From positions 62,001-126,000 of the forward strand of contig CACZMF010000005.1 in assembly GCA_902782225.1 (NCBI GenBank): 64,000 nucleotides of DNA, written 5' to 3'. Shown in pieces: positions 33,802 to 43,057 of this stretch (positions are counted from its first letter, which is position 1; the number at the start of each line of letters is the position of its first letter). Position numbers and translations under genes: made by a program. Origin of the DNA: an uncultured Bacteroidia bacterium. GTDB taxonomy: Bacteria > Bacteroidota > Bacteroidia > Bacteroidales > UBA932. The notes under the pieces were generated by a model, which made no database searches, had not been told where the DNA came from, and saw only the letters and a list, made by a program, of their open reading frames with translations.

Positions 33802-35790
33802 CTACAGTACCCCGTACTTCTCCCCGTAGGAGAGCATCTGGCCGAGGTAGTCGTCGGTGTAGCGGATTTCGTAGTCGGTGATTACGCCACCCTTTTCCAC
33901 GGGGACGATATCCGGATTGATGAAGCCGCCGTAGGGCTTGAGGCCGAGGGCTGAATAGCGGTCGATAACCTCACGATGGAGCTTGGGATCGATCTGCACC
34001 GCATATTCCTCCACCAGGGCCTTCCCAGCCTCATAATCGCCGGTCGACTTAATCCTCTGAATCTCAGCGAGAAGCTTTCCGAAGAGAGAGCGCAGGGCCT
34101 CATAATCGCAAATCACGAAGAACGTCTTTCCGTCCCTTTCGCGCCGCTCGATAACACCCTGCTCCTGACCCTGTTGGAAACACCATTCAGAAATCAGCTT
34201 ACGGTCCTGCATATGGGCTTCGGTATTGCTGCGGCCAAACTCCACGCGGTTGAACTGCACCATCAAGCCGTTGCGTATAAAGCTGTCGTACTCAGCCTTA
34301 TAGGCCTCGGCATCAGGCATAATGCCAAGCTCCACCAACTTGGGGTCGGCAGCATAATAGAGGCCGAACAGGTCGGCACGCGCCTCCTCGAGCGTGGATG
34401 AATACTCACCCATAGCCGTCGCAGCCACTCCCTTGAGCAACTGGCCAGAGCCGTGGCCGAGGCATTCGTGCAGGTCGGTATGTATCTCGGAAGCGTAGGA
34501 ACCATATTTCTTCGAACGCGCGATCTCAGCGTCATCCCATGCAAACTCAGTCAGCACATTGGCCGGAGACTCCTCTGCGGAATACTCATAAGCGCGGGAA
34601 ATGTTGGAAATGGTCACGCTCTTGGAGCCGTGGTCACGGCGTATCCAGTCGGCATTGGGAAGATTGATGCCGATAGGAGTGGCAGGATAAGAGTCGCCGG
34701 CGAGGCACACGGCGTTGATGACCTTCGCGCTGATACCCTTCACCTTAGCCTTCTTGAAGCGCGGATCCACCGGCGAATTGTCCTCGAACCACTGGGCGTT
34801 GGCGCTCAGGATGGCGGAACGCTCGGATGCCTTTGCGTCTTTGATGTTCACGTGGCCCTCCCAGGAGCCCTTGCGGCCCAGGGGGTCGTTGTAGTCTTCC
34901 ACGAAGCCGTTCACGAAATCCACGGTGCCGAGTGTGTCCTTGACCCACTCCACATTGAATTCGTCCCACTTCCTGAGGTCGCCGCTGCGGTAGTAATCGA
35001 TCAGAAGGGCCAGGGCGCGCTTCTGGATGTCGTTCTCAGCAACCTTGCGGGCAAGTTCCAGTTCGGCGCAGATCTTTTCGATGGCCGGGCCATAGATACC
35101 GCCAACTTTCCAGGGTTTCTCGACCACCACGCCATCTTCCTTCACCACCTTGGTGTTCAGGCCGTAAGCCACAGGGTGCTTGTCGGCGGGATCCTCGATG
35201 GAAGCATAGTATGCCTCCACCTCGTCGCGGGTGACGCCTTCATAGAAATTGACGGAAGACAGTTCCACGATGTCGCCCTCCTTCGAGGTGCTCCGGCGCT
35301 GGGGGCACACGGTCGGATCGTAGGCATAGGGAATCAGGAAACCGGCCTCATCGGAACGGCCCACAGCATCCAGAAGCTTTTCGAAATATCCGGCCTCGCA
35401 CTCGGGATAAAACTTGTCCTCGGCATAATGATGGTGGATGCCATTGCTGAAGAACAGTCTCTTGGCATAATTGGTAAATGCCTCGAACTCACTGCATTTG
35501 CGGTCGCCTGCATAGTTCCGGAGTATATCTTCGACGGCATGCCTGAGCTGGAGGTTCCCGGCGCAATTCTGGTCCCACAGGATATCCCTCCCCCACTTCG
35601 CCGCCTCGGCGAGATGGTAGGCATATTCCTTCTGCTGGAGGCTCAGGCCATCCCAGCCCGGCACCTGATACCGTATCACCTTCACGTCTGCAAACTGATC
35701 CACGGTATATTTGAAATCCGACTTCTTTCCGCCGCAGCCCGCCACCAGCAGCACTGCCGAAACATTCAGCATCATTTTAATAATTCTCAT
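33802..35790 (-). CDS. Dipeptidyl-peptidase III (M49) lipoprotein
   Basis: 662 residues with a lipoprotein signal (VLLVAGCGG). Zinc peptidase of family M49, releasing dipeptides from peptide N-termini. Seen: the zinc motif HECLGH (HTDLHECLGHGSG), the third ligand motif EEARAD, and the conserved GPAIEKI..., WFEDNSPVDP and NAVCLAGDSYP segments. The signal places it outside the cytoplasm, unlike eukaryotic DPP III; that is common in gut Bacteroidota. Overlaps the end of murI by four bases (ATGA), the last gene of a long minus-strand run. Confidence 0.93.
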   Translation of the reverse strand: MRIIKMMLNVSAVLLVAGCGGKKSDFKYTVDQFADVKVIRYQVPGWDGLSLQQKEYAYHLAEAAKWGRDILWDQNCAGNLQLRHAVEDILRNYAGDRKCSEFEAFTNYAKRLFFSNGIHHHYAEDKFYPECEAGYFEKLLDAVGRSDEAGFLIPYAYDPTVCPQRRSTSKEGDIVELSSVNFYEGVTRDEVEAYYASIEDPADKHPVAYGLNTKVVKEDGVVVEKPWKVGGIYGPAIEKICAELELARKVAENDIQKRALALLIDYYRSGDLRKWDEFNVEWVKDTLGTVDFVNGFVEDYNDPLGRKGSWEGHVNIKDAKASERSAILSANAQWFEDNSPVDPRFKKAKVKGISAKVINAVCLAGDSYPATPIGINLPNADWIRRDHGSKSVTISNISRAYEYSAEESPANVLTEFAWDDAEIARSKKYGSYASEIHTDLHECLGHGSGQLLKGVAATAMGEYSSTLEEARADLFGLYYAADPKLVELGIMPDAEAYKAEYDSFIRNGLMVQFNRVEFGRSNTEAHMQDRKLISEWCFQQGQEQGVIERRERDGKTFFVICDYEALRSLFGKLLAEIQRIKSTGDYEAGKALVEEYAVQIDPKLHREVIDRYSALGLKPYGGFINPDIVPVEKGGVITDYEIRYTDDYLGQMLSYGEKYGVL

Positions 35791-36533
35791 ATCAGATTAA
35801 ACAATTTTTTCAAGGTTGCATCGCTGCCGGAGGAGAGGAGTTCCACTCCGGGGTCAGGGTCTGAAAGGGCAATGCCGTGGTCATTCAGCACATCCACAAG
35901 ATGCCGGGCCACTGCAGGGGCCGGGTCGATGAAGCGGACGCCCTCGGGTGCAATGCGCTGCATCAGAGGCAGAAGGAAGGGATAATGCGTGCAGCCAAGC
36001 ACTATGGTGTCGGCTCCAGCCGCAAGAAGCGGCTCAAGACTCTCCCGCACCACGGCTTCGGCGTGCGGCCCGTCGAGCTCCATCCCCTCAACCAGCTCCA
36101 CAAAACCACGGCCGACGCGCTCTTCTATCTTCACCGCATCCGCATACTGCTCCTTGGTATTCAGATACTTGGGAGCCTTCAGCGTGCCGGCTGTCGCAAG
36201 CACGCCCACCACGCCGCTGCGTGTGCCGGTGGCGGCGGGCTTGACCGCGGGCTCCATGCCCACGAAAGGCACCGGATACTCGGAGCGGAGCGTCGCGATG
36301 GCTGCGGCCGTGGCCGTGTTGCATGCCACCACGACCGCCTCCGCGCCTTTGGAGAGCAAAAGCTCGGTAACGGCGCGTCCGCGCTCTATGATATAGGACG
36401 CGGACTTCTCGCCATATGGACAATGGGCATTGTCCGAATAGTATATATAACGTTCATCAGGGAGAATCTTCCGAATCTCCCTGAGAACTGACAGGCCTCC
36501 TGAGCCCGAATCGAAAATCCCTATCGCCGCCAT
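35787..36533 (-). CDS. murI: Glutamate racemase
   Basis: 248 residues from the ATG at 36533 (a TTG four codons upstream lies inside the preceding gene and is less likely). Makes D-Glu for peptidoglycan. Seen: GIFDSGSGGLSVL, the two catalytic cysteines in VVACNTATAA and LGCTHYPF, and SDNAHCPYGEKS. Overlaps the DPP III start by ATGA. The neighbourhood (NamZ, AmpG, SpoIID) fits a cell-wall role. Confidence 0.96.
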   Translation of the reverse strand: MAAIGIFDSGSGGLSVLREIRKILPDERYIYYSDNAHCPYGEKSASYIIERGRAVTELLLSKGAEAVVVACNTATAAAIATLRSEYPVPFVGMEPAVKPAATGTRSGVVGVLATAGTLKAPKYLNTKEQYADAVKIEERVGRGFVELVEGMELDGPHAEAVVRESLEPLLAAGADTIVLGCTHYPFLLPLMQRIAPEGVRFIDPAPAVARHLVDVLNDHGIALSDPDPGVELLSSGSDATLKKLFNLI

Positions 36534-36534
36534 A

Positions 36535-37950
36535 TTATGAAGCAAGCTGTCCGAGCACCTCGAAGCAGGCCTTGCCGTCGATCACCACCATGCGGTAGAT
36601 GGTGTCGTCCACTTTGTAATAGGTGTCGCCCTGGAGTTCGAGGGTCTCGTAGTCGTCGGGCAGGGATTCCACGAGTGCACCTGCGGGAGGCACAATCACC
36701 GTGTACTGCCCGTCCGCACCCTTGACGTAGAACACACCGTCGTTGTAGAAATACTCCGTACCGGCTGCAGCGTAGCTCTGCACAAGCCCAAGGGAGGTTG
36801 CGAGAGTGCCGGATGCATTGGCCTGGGCCGCATTGAGGGCGATATTCGCGTTCTGCTGGGCAATCAGGGCGTTGTTGGCAGCGATGGTGCTGTTCTGCTC
36901 CTGGATCGTACGGTAGTTGTCGTTGATGGTGTCGTAGTAGTGGATGGTATCGAAGTAGTAGGCAAATCGGCAGGCGGTGTAGACCGCGTCGGCAAGGGGG
37001 TGGAACACGTAGCCGAAAGGCGGACGGCACACCCAGTATCTGCCGGAGTGGTAGCGATACCAGATATTGTCATAGAAATAATAGTCACGACCCCAGTAGT
37101 GGCGCACCTCGTAACGGGGAGGAGGAGCCGGCAGGTAGTGGCCGTAGTGGTGGTGGCCATATGAGTGGAAATAGGCCGGAGTACCCCTCAGCTCACGGTG
37201 CACGGGAGCGCGGTGGACGGGCCTGTGGCCGGGATGGGGATTCACGTTGACCCTGCCGGGCACGTGGCCTGCGGGAGCCACGTGGTTGTGGCCGGGAGCG
37301 GGACGGCGGCTGCCCACGTGGCTGTAATTGCCGTTGTGGCGGGGGCTGTGGGAGCCGTCGATATGGCCGCGCGAAGGGGCGGTATGGGCAGGGCCTGCGT
37401 GGGCGCTGCCTCCGGGCCTGCGGGCTCCGTCGGTCACGTGACCACTGCCGGATACGTGACCGCTGCCGGAAACGTGGCCGCCGTGGTTACGGACGTCGCC
37501 CATATTATGGCTGCCGCCGGAAGGACGTGCCGATGAACCACCGGCAGGACGTGCCGATGAACCGCCGGCAGGACGAACTGGACGCACTGACGAGCCGCCG
37601 GAATTGTGGTTGCCGCCGGATGCGCTTCCGCCGGAGATACGGCCGCTGCCGTGATTCCTGACGCTGCCGCCCGAAGGACGGGAAGGCCTTTCCTGGCCAA
37701 CCGAGGAAGGACGGCTGTGGCTGCCGCTCACCGACCCGCCGAAACTTGGCGAACGGTGGGAGGTGGAGCCTGAACTATGAAAACCGCCGGAGTTGTGGTG
37801 GGATCCGCCGGAAGAATGAGTGTAACCGGAACTATGTGAACCGCCGGAATGGTTAGAGCCACCGCCACGGGAGTGGGGCTGTGCGACAAGAGGGATAGCG
37901 AAAATGACGGCTGCCGTCATCATTGCTGCGAGTCTAGTCAGATGTTTCAT
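36535..37950 (-). CDS. DUF6515-like secreted protein with long His/Gly/Ser-rich region
   Basis: 471 residues: signal peptide ending near LVAQP, a region of about 230 residues rich in Gly, Ser, His and Arg with repeats such as SSARPAGG and GHVSGSGHV, a Tyr/His-rich segment (YGHHHYGHY), then a compact domain (RDYYFYDNIWYRYHSGRYWVCRPPFGY) followed by a Gln/Asn/Ala helix and a C-terminal beta domain (TEYFYNDGVFYVKG). The last two match the DUF6515 pattern as I remember it. Probably periplasmic or surface; the His-rich part could bind metal. Function unknown. Confidence 0.72.
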   Translation of the reverse strand: MKHLTRLAAMMTAAVIFAIPLVAQPHSRGGGSNHSGGSHSSGYTHSSGGSHHNSGGFHSSGSTSHRSPSFGGSVSGSHSRPSSVGQERPSRPSGGSVRNHGSGRISGGSASGGNHNSGGSSVRPVRPAGGSSARPAGGSSARPSGGSHNMGDVRNHGGHVSGSGHVSGSGHVTDGARRPGGSAHAGPAHTAPSRGHIDGSHSPRHNGNYSHVGSRRPAPGHNHVAPAGHVPGRVNVNPHPGHRPVHRAPVHRELRGTPAYFHSYGHHHYGHYLPAPPPRYEVRHYWGRDYYFYDNIWYRYHSGRYWVCRPPFGYVFHPLADAVYTACRFAYYFDTIHYYDTINDNYRTIQEQNSTIAANNALIAQQNANIALNAAQANASGTLATSLGLVQSYAAAGTEYFYNDGVFYVKGADGQYTVIVPPAGALVESLPDDYETLELQGDTYYKVDDTIYRMVVIDGKACFEVLGQLAS

Positions 37951-37962
37951 ATGCCAGTGGTT

Positions 37963-39213
37963 TTAATATAAGTAATACTTCTTCGACAAGCTTCTGAAGC
38001 CTTCGGTTTCAGCAGTCCAGTAGGAAAGGATGTCGGAGACCTTGAAACGCTTGCTGAATTCTTTACTTACAAAGTCCGTTCCACAAACTTTGTTGAACAT
38101 ATTTATCCGCCCGGCAGACAGCTCGAAGGGGTTCTTTTTGTAGAGCTCATAGACCGCCTGCATCACGTAGAACTGTATCAGGGTCATAGGTGCGGCTTCA
38201 TAGTCGGTGAAATAATATTGCACCCCGTGGACCAGTTTTTTGGCGCAGCTGCCGTAGAAAGGAGTATAGTGGACCGTCCTCCAGGCCACTCCCGGCACCT
38301 TGTAGCTGTCCAGGCGGGCCTTGAGCTGGTCGGCGTCTATCCAGTCGGCGGCGAAGGCGTCGAAAGGAATGGTGTAGCCTATGCCGATATTGAGGTAGTC
38401 GTTGAATTCACCCACCAGGCCGGCGCAGGGATAACAGATGGCACTGCGCGGATAAGGGATGTTGGGGGACGGCATCACCCAGGGGAGGCCGGTCTTGTCG
38501 TAGGTCATCCAGCGCTCCCAGCCCTCCATGGGCACAACGGTGAGCTGGCACTTGAGCGGCAGCTGGTCGCCCTTCTGCCCCCGGTTGAGTCCCTCTTCGT
38601 TGATCATCATTGCGATTTCGCCCACGGTGAGGCCGTACACATAGGGGATGCGGTACTGGCTCACGTAGGAATAAAAACCGTCGCGCACCAGGCTGCCTTC
38701 CACTTTCAGGCCGCCGAGGGGATTGGGCCGGTCGAGCACCATCACCTGCACGCCCACGGTGGCGCAGGTGCGCATCAGCAGGCCAAGGCAGCTGATGAAG
38801 GTATATGAACGGGTGCCTACGTCCTGTATGTCATAGACCACGATGTCCACGTCCTTGAGCATTTCGGGCGTTGGCTGGCGGGTGGCGCCGTAGAGGGAGT
38901 GCACCGGCAGGCCGGTCGCCGCATCCCGGGAGGATTCCACCTTGCCGCCGGCCCAGACGTCGCCGCGCACGCCGTGCTCAGGCGCATAGAGGGCCACAAG
39001 GTTGACGTTCTCCCGGAGTATGTCGATAGTGGAGCGGAGCTGGCTGTCCACGCCGCTGGGATTGGTCAGCAGGCCAACCCTCTTGCCGCGCAGGCCCTCG
39101 AAGCCGCGGTCGCGCAGGACTTCGATTCCCGGCTTGACCTGGGCTGAAAGACTTATTCCGACGGTAAGCGCCGCCGCGCAAAGAATGTGACGAAGAATGT
39201 GGCGAGGCAACAT
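37963..39213 (-). CDS. namZ: NamZ-like exo-beta-N-acetylmuramidase (DUF1343)
   Basis: 416 residues with a signal peptide. The DUF1343 family includes NamZ (GH171), which removes terminal MurNAc from peptidoglycan fragments. Seen: GKRVGLLTNPSGVD, LYAPEHGVRGD, SLYGATRQPT, VVYDIQDVGTRSYT, DRPNPLGG and the C-terminal TDYEAAPMTLIQF region. It overlaps the upstream AmpG-like permease by 61 bases, which ties it to muropeptide recycling: cleavage of wall fragments outside and import by AmpG. The enzyme name rests on family membership. Confidence 0.9.
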   Translation of the reverse strand: MLPRHILRHILCAAALTVGISLSAQVKPGIEVLRDRGFEGLRGKRVGLLTNPSGVDSQLRSTIDILRENVNLVALYAPEHGVRGDVWAGGKVESSRDAATGLPVHSLYGATRQPTPEMLKDVDIVVYDIQDVGTRSYTFISCLGLLMRTCATVGVQVMVLDRPNPLGGLKVEGSLVRDGFYSYVSQYRIPYVYGLTVGEIAMMINEEGLNRGQKGDQLPLKCQLTVVPMEGWERWMTYDKTGLPWVMPSPNIPYPRSAICYPCAGLVGEFNDYLNIGIGYTIPFDAFAADWIDADQLKARLDSYKVPGVAWRTVHYTPFYGSCAKKLVHGVQYYFTDYEAAPMTLIQFYVMQAVYELYKKNPFELSAGRINMFNKVCGTDFVSKEFSKRFKVSDILSYWTAETEGFRSLSKKYYLY

Positions 39214-40436
39214 AACATTACGAGTATAAAGAATCCAACATAACCGAGCGCTTCCTGCAAGTATCCGGCCACAAGTCCGGGAAGCATCATTGAAAGCGCC
39301 ATGAAGGCGGTGCAGATTGCATAGTGGGACGTCTTCATCGGGCCTTCCGAGAAGTGCATCATATAGAGCATGTAGGCCGAGAAGCCGAAGCCGTAGCCGA
39401 ACTGGTCGAACACCACGCAGGCGCCCACGGTCCAGAGACTCTCAGGCTGCGCTATGCTCATATACAGGTACACGGCGCAAGGGAGCGCCAGCGACAAAGC
39501 CATGGGCCACAGGCACTTGCGCAGGCCGAGCCGGGCGGCCGCAAGGCCTCCGAGGATGCCGCCGGCAAGCAGGGCGATCACCCCGAAGGTGCCGAACACC
39601 ACTCCGTACATGTCGGTGGTGAAGCCAAGTCCGCCCGCCTCCACGGGATCCCTGAAAAAGGGGAAGAGCATCTTCACGGAAAATGCCTCCGGAAGCCGGT
39701 AGAGCAACATGAACGCGATTGCAATCCATATCCCCTTCTTGCGGAAGAACGAGGCGAAAGCTTCCCCGAACTCACGGACCACGTCGGCGGCGGTGCGCAC
39801 CTCGCCGGCATTACGGTCGTCAGCCGGACGGGGCAGGATGAAGGCGTGGTAGAGGGCCATCAGGGCAAGGATCGACGCGGAAACTATCATAGTGACCGAC
39901 CACGCGGCGGGGATGTCTCCGAGACGCTTTTCCAGCATACCGGCCATCACCACCAGCACGCCCTGCCCGAACACGGAGGCGATACGGTAGAATGTGCTGC
40001 GTATGCCCACGAAAGCGGACTGCTGCCGCTTGTCCAGGGCCAGCATGTAGAATCCGTCGGCGGCGATGTCGTGGGTGGCGGATGCGAATGCGGCCACGAT
40101 AAAGAGGATCAGCGTGAAGGTGAACGTGGACATGCGCACGGTCGCGGCTATCAGTCCTATGGCGGCAAGCATCAGGACCTGCATCGTGACTATCCACCAG
40201 CGCTTGCTCCGGAATATGTCCACGAACGGGCTCCAGAGGGGCTTCACCACCCAGGGAAGGCTGATGAGGCTGGTCAGCAGCGACAGCGTGCCGTTGTCCA
40301 TACCCATATCCTTGAACATTATCAGGGATATGGTGTTCACTATGAAATACGGGATACCCTCGACGAAATAGAGAGTGGGTATCCAGAGCCAGGGGGATTT
40401 ACTCTTCGACTGTTGCACCTTTATAGTAGTATTCAA
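39153..40436 (-). CDS. AmpG-like muropeptide permease (MFS)
   Basis: 427 residues, about 12 transmembrane helices. N-terminus PWLWIPTLYFVEGIPYFIVN is typical of AmpG-type MFS proteins, as is the LPWVVKPLWSPFVD motif. AmpG imports GlcNAc-anhydroMurNAc or MurNAc peptides through the inner membrane. The gene overlaps the SpoIID fusion upstream by 38 bases and namZ downstream by 61 bases, forming a tightly packed recycling module. Confidence 0.9.
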   Translation of the reverse strand: MNTTIKVQQSKSKSPWLWIPTLYFVEGIPYFIVNTISLIMFKDMGMDNGTLSLLTSLISLPWVVKPLWSPFVDIFRSKRWWIVTMQVLMLAAIGLIAATVRMSTFTFTLILFIVAAFASATHDIAADGFYMLALDKRQQSAFVGIRSTFYRIASVFGQGVLVVMAGMLEKRLGDIPAAWSVTMIVSASILALMALYHAFILPRPADDRNAGEVRTAADVVREFGEAFASFFRKKGIWIAIAFMLLYRLPEAFSVKMLFPFFRDPVEAGGLGFTTDMYGVVFGTFGVIALLAGGILGGLAAARLGLRKCLWPMALSLALPCAVYLYMSIAQPESLWTVGACVVFDQFGYGFGFSAYMLYMMHFSEGPMKTSHYAICTAFMALSMMLPGLVAGYLQEALGYVGFFILVMLCCLATFFVTFFARRRLPSE

Positions 40437-42498
40437 GTATCTGTTTGTAGTTGAAGCCCTTTGTGGACATCACCGCGGCTCCGATCTGGCACAGGCCCAC
40501 TCCGTGGCCCCAGCCCTTGCCGCGGAGCACCATGGTGTCGCCCTCCCAGCGGGCTTCGAAATCGGAGCTTTTGAGGTGGGACTTGCTGAGGGCCCTGCGG
40601 ATGGCGAGTTCCTTGCCTATCACTTCAGTGCGCAGGGTGCCGCGGATCCGCAGGTATTTGATGCGTCCGGAGACTCCGCGCTCTACGGGCTCAAGGTCCA
40701 GGACAGTGCCGAAATCGATGCCCGTACGCTCCCGGACCAGCGCCGAGAGTTCTTCCCGGGTGTAGCGCTGCTCCCAGTCGTGGAAATCCACGGTCTCGAG
40801 ATCATAGTCGTTGAGCACCTGGGAGAGAATTGCCGGGTCGTGGCAGTCGCAATAAGGGTCTTCGACGCTCTGCAGGTAGGGGTAGTCGCGGTCTTCCCAG
40901 CAGGTACTGAACAGCTCCGACCTGCCTCCACAGCACTTGGAGTAGCGTGTGTCGCATATTTTGCCTTCGTAGCGCAGCACCTGTCCCCAGGTCTGGTCTA
41001 TGGCCTGGCGGACGGTCTCCCCTGCCGCAAGCGTGAGTCCCTGGTAGCGCTGGCAGTGGTCGTCGGCGCACACGTCGTAGCGCTGGTGCGGCACGGCGGA
41101 TTCCGCCTGCTCCGGATTTCGCCTGTCCCTGATACGGGCAAGCGCCCAGCTGCGGGAGATTACGGCGTGGGCTTTCAGGAACTCCAGGGAGGCGCTGGCG
41201 CGCATTTCCGAAGAGATGACGCTGAGCAGGTAGTCCTCCAGTCCTATGCGGTTGATGGCCGTGACCCTGTCGCCTTCGGCAATGAATTTCAGCGAGCCGG
41301 CAAACTTCTGGTCCTGCTCACGCTGCCAGTGGAAGTCGATGCCTATCGGCACGTTGCATAATATGAATGAAGGCTCCGCAAAGAGCGTGGAGCGGGTCAC
41401 GGCATCGAAGTAAAGTTCGTCGTAGAGGGCGCCGTTGTAGTTGATGCGGCCATCCTTGACGCTCACCTTCTGCGGACCGGCGCCGTCGGAAATGATTTCG
41501 AAAGTGATTTCCGGTGCGGACAGTATGCCTACTTCGATTTCGGGCTGCCTGCGGGTCAGGCGGGACTGTATCATCTGCTCATCCTCGGCGCTGACGCTCG
41601 TTTCGGCGAGCATTTCCTCGAGCTGGGCGGGGGTGGCTTTCTCATAATCCTCCTCGCAGGGGGCCACGAACACGCCCGCCATTTCGGCCGCTCCGGGGCT
41701 GATTGTCAGATGGTCGGCGCCCTCGGCGTAGTAGTGGTGGGAGCGGAGGGCGCTGCGGAGCACCACCATCACGCGGTATTCTTCCTTCTGTTCCTTGAAC
41801 CAGGCATAGAGGTTGAACCTGGGCTCGAGGCCGGGGTCCATCACGGGGCAGCAGTCGAGGAACTGATAGAACACCTTGGCCAGCGACTTGGTGGTGTCGG
41901 CCTTGATGCAGTAGACGCCGCGGGTGAAATGCGGGTAGTGGTAGAGTTTGGCGTCCTTGACCGTGGACAGGGGGTCTCCGGGCTCGTCCAGGAAGGCGTC
42001 GACGGCCGTCTCCAGAGGGAGGGAGCCGCGGGGAACCGCCTGGAAATGAAGGTGGTCGGGGGCGGAAGCGCCGCTCTGGGGGCCGTTGTAGTAGGCGGTG
42101 AAGTCGAGGTAGTTCCAGGCAAAGTCCAGCATATCCGGAAGGTGGTGCCATATGGCCTGCGGGACGTGCTGGTCGCGGGCTATGACCAGGTGCTTGTTGA
42201 AGATGGGAAAGGGATTCACCTGGATATTGTAGCGGCGGCCCTTTCGGCCCTCGAACTTTATGTGGAACTGCTCCGGAGGGCGGTTTTCCGCGCACAGGAA
42301 GCAGGGACGCGCGGCAAGGCTGGCCTCATCGGTCTGAGCCGTGCTGGATGCGATGCGGCAGGGGTTGAACTGAATCTTGGCGTCCAGTCCGCCCACCTTG
42401 ACGCTGCGGATATGCATTGATTTCAGGGCGCGGAAATTGGCGGCGGCCAAAGGCCACACCGACAACTGGTCCTGTATGAATTTTGCGAGTTTGTCCAT
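40399..42498 (-). CDS. DUF4922-SpoIID/LytB fusion protein
   Basis: 699 residues, no signal peptide seen. N-terminal part (about 1-330) fits DUF4922, a HIT/GalT-like fold (RPCFLCAENRPPEQ, FPIFNKHLVIARDQHVP, SGASAPDHLHFQAVP with the His-x-His motif). The C-terminal part (about 340-690) is SpoIID/LytB (GLEDYLLSVISSEMRASASLEFLKAHAVISRSWA split by charge, GWGHGVGLCQ). SpoIID enzymes cut denuded glycan strands; HIT-like enzymes transfer or hydrolyse nucleotidyl groups. The pairing with AmpG and NamZ suggests handling of wall sugars, possibly in the cytosol. Combined function is inference. Confidence 0.82.
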   Translation of the reverse strand: MDKLAKFIQDQLSVWPLAAANFRALKSMHIRSVKVGGLDAKIQFNPCRIASSTAQTDEASLAARPCFLCAENRPPEQFHIKFEGRKGRRYNIQVNPFPIFNKHLVIARDQHVPQAIWHHLPDMLDFAWNYLDFTAYYNGPQSGASAPDHLHFQAVPRGSLPLETAVDAFLDEPGDPLSTVKDAKLYHYPHFTRGVYCIKADTTKSLAKVFYQFLDCCPVMDPGLEPRFNLYAWFKEQKEEYRVMVVLRSALRSHHYYAEGADHLTISPGAAEMAGVFVAPCEEDYEKATPAQLEEMLAETSVSAEDEQMIQSRLTRRQPEIEVGILSAPEITFEIISDGAGPQKVSVKDGRINYNGALYDELYFDAVTRSTLFAEPSFILCNVPIGIDFHWQREQDQKFAGSLKFIAEGDRVTAINRIGLEDYLLSVISSEMRASASLEFLKAHAVISRSWALARIRDRRNPEQAESAVPHQRYDVCADDHCQRYQGLTLAAGETVRQAIDQTWGQVLRYEGKICDTRYSKCCGGRSELFSTCWEDRDYPYLQSVEDPYCDCHDPAILSQVLNDYDLETVDFHDWEQRYTREELSALVRERTGIDFGTVLDLEPVERGVSGRIKYLRIRGTLRTEVIGKELAIRRALSKSHLKSSDFEARWEGDTMVLRGKGWGHGVGLCQIGAAVMSTKGFNYKQILEYYYKGATVEE

Positions 42499-42499
42499 T

Positions 42500-43057
42500 T
42501 CAGAGGAGTGAGAACAGGCTTTTTCGTATCATCCCGAATTCGTATTCGAAATTGGGTGTGAGGATGCTCTTGCCCATGGATTCTTCTATTTCGGAGACCT
42601 CCCACCAGCGGCCTTCGATGACCTCGTCGCCGTCGGGACGAAGGTCGAAGTGGCCCACGGCGGCATAGACGCTGACGAGCTCGTGCTCGACGGCCGAATC
42701 CCACACGTAGGAGGTCAGGGGCACGGGATTGAAATCATAGAAGGCAAGCTCTTCGCCGGCCTCTCGGAAAAGGGCTTCCTTGAGGTATTCCCCATAGCCG
42801 ACGTGGCCGCCGACGGCAGTGTCCCAATAAAGGGGGAAGATGGATTTCTTCGCGGAACGGTGCTGGAGGTAGATGCGGCCGAAGCGGTCGATGATATGAA
42901 GATGCACCACGGGGTGGAGAAGTTTTGCGGCGTGGCAGGATGCGCGGGAGGCCCTGGCCACGACCGTGCCCGTGGGCTGGACCACCGGGAGCATCTCCCT
43001 GGTGCCTTTGTTGCCCGCCGCAAGAGGGGCTATGCTAACCGGGTAGACCAGTTCCAT
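42500..43057 (-). CDS. Nudix hydrolase
   Basis: 185 residues. The Nudix box is complete: GHVGYGEYLKEALFREAGEEL (G-x5-E-x7-RE-x2-EE pattern, about residues 88-108). The N-terminal extension (PTGTVVARASRASCH...HPVVHLHIIDRFGRIYLQHRS) resembles IPP-isomerase/YfcD-like Nudix proteins. Cytosolic; substrate not evident. Overlaps the HU-CCDC81-like gene by 23 bases and ends one base before the SpoIID fusion starts. Confidence 0.9.
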   Translation of the reverse strand: MELVYPVSIAPLAAGNKGTREMLPVVQPTGTVVARASRASCHAAKLLHPVVHLHIIDRFGRIYLQHRSAKKSIFPLYWDTAVGGHVGYGEYLKEALFREAGEELAFYDFNPVPLTSYVWDSAVEHELVSVYAAVGHFDLRPDGDEVIEGRWWEVSEIEESMGKSILTPNFEYEFGMIRKSLFSLL

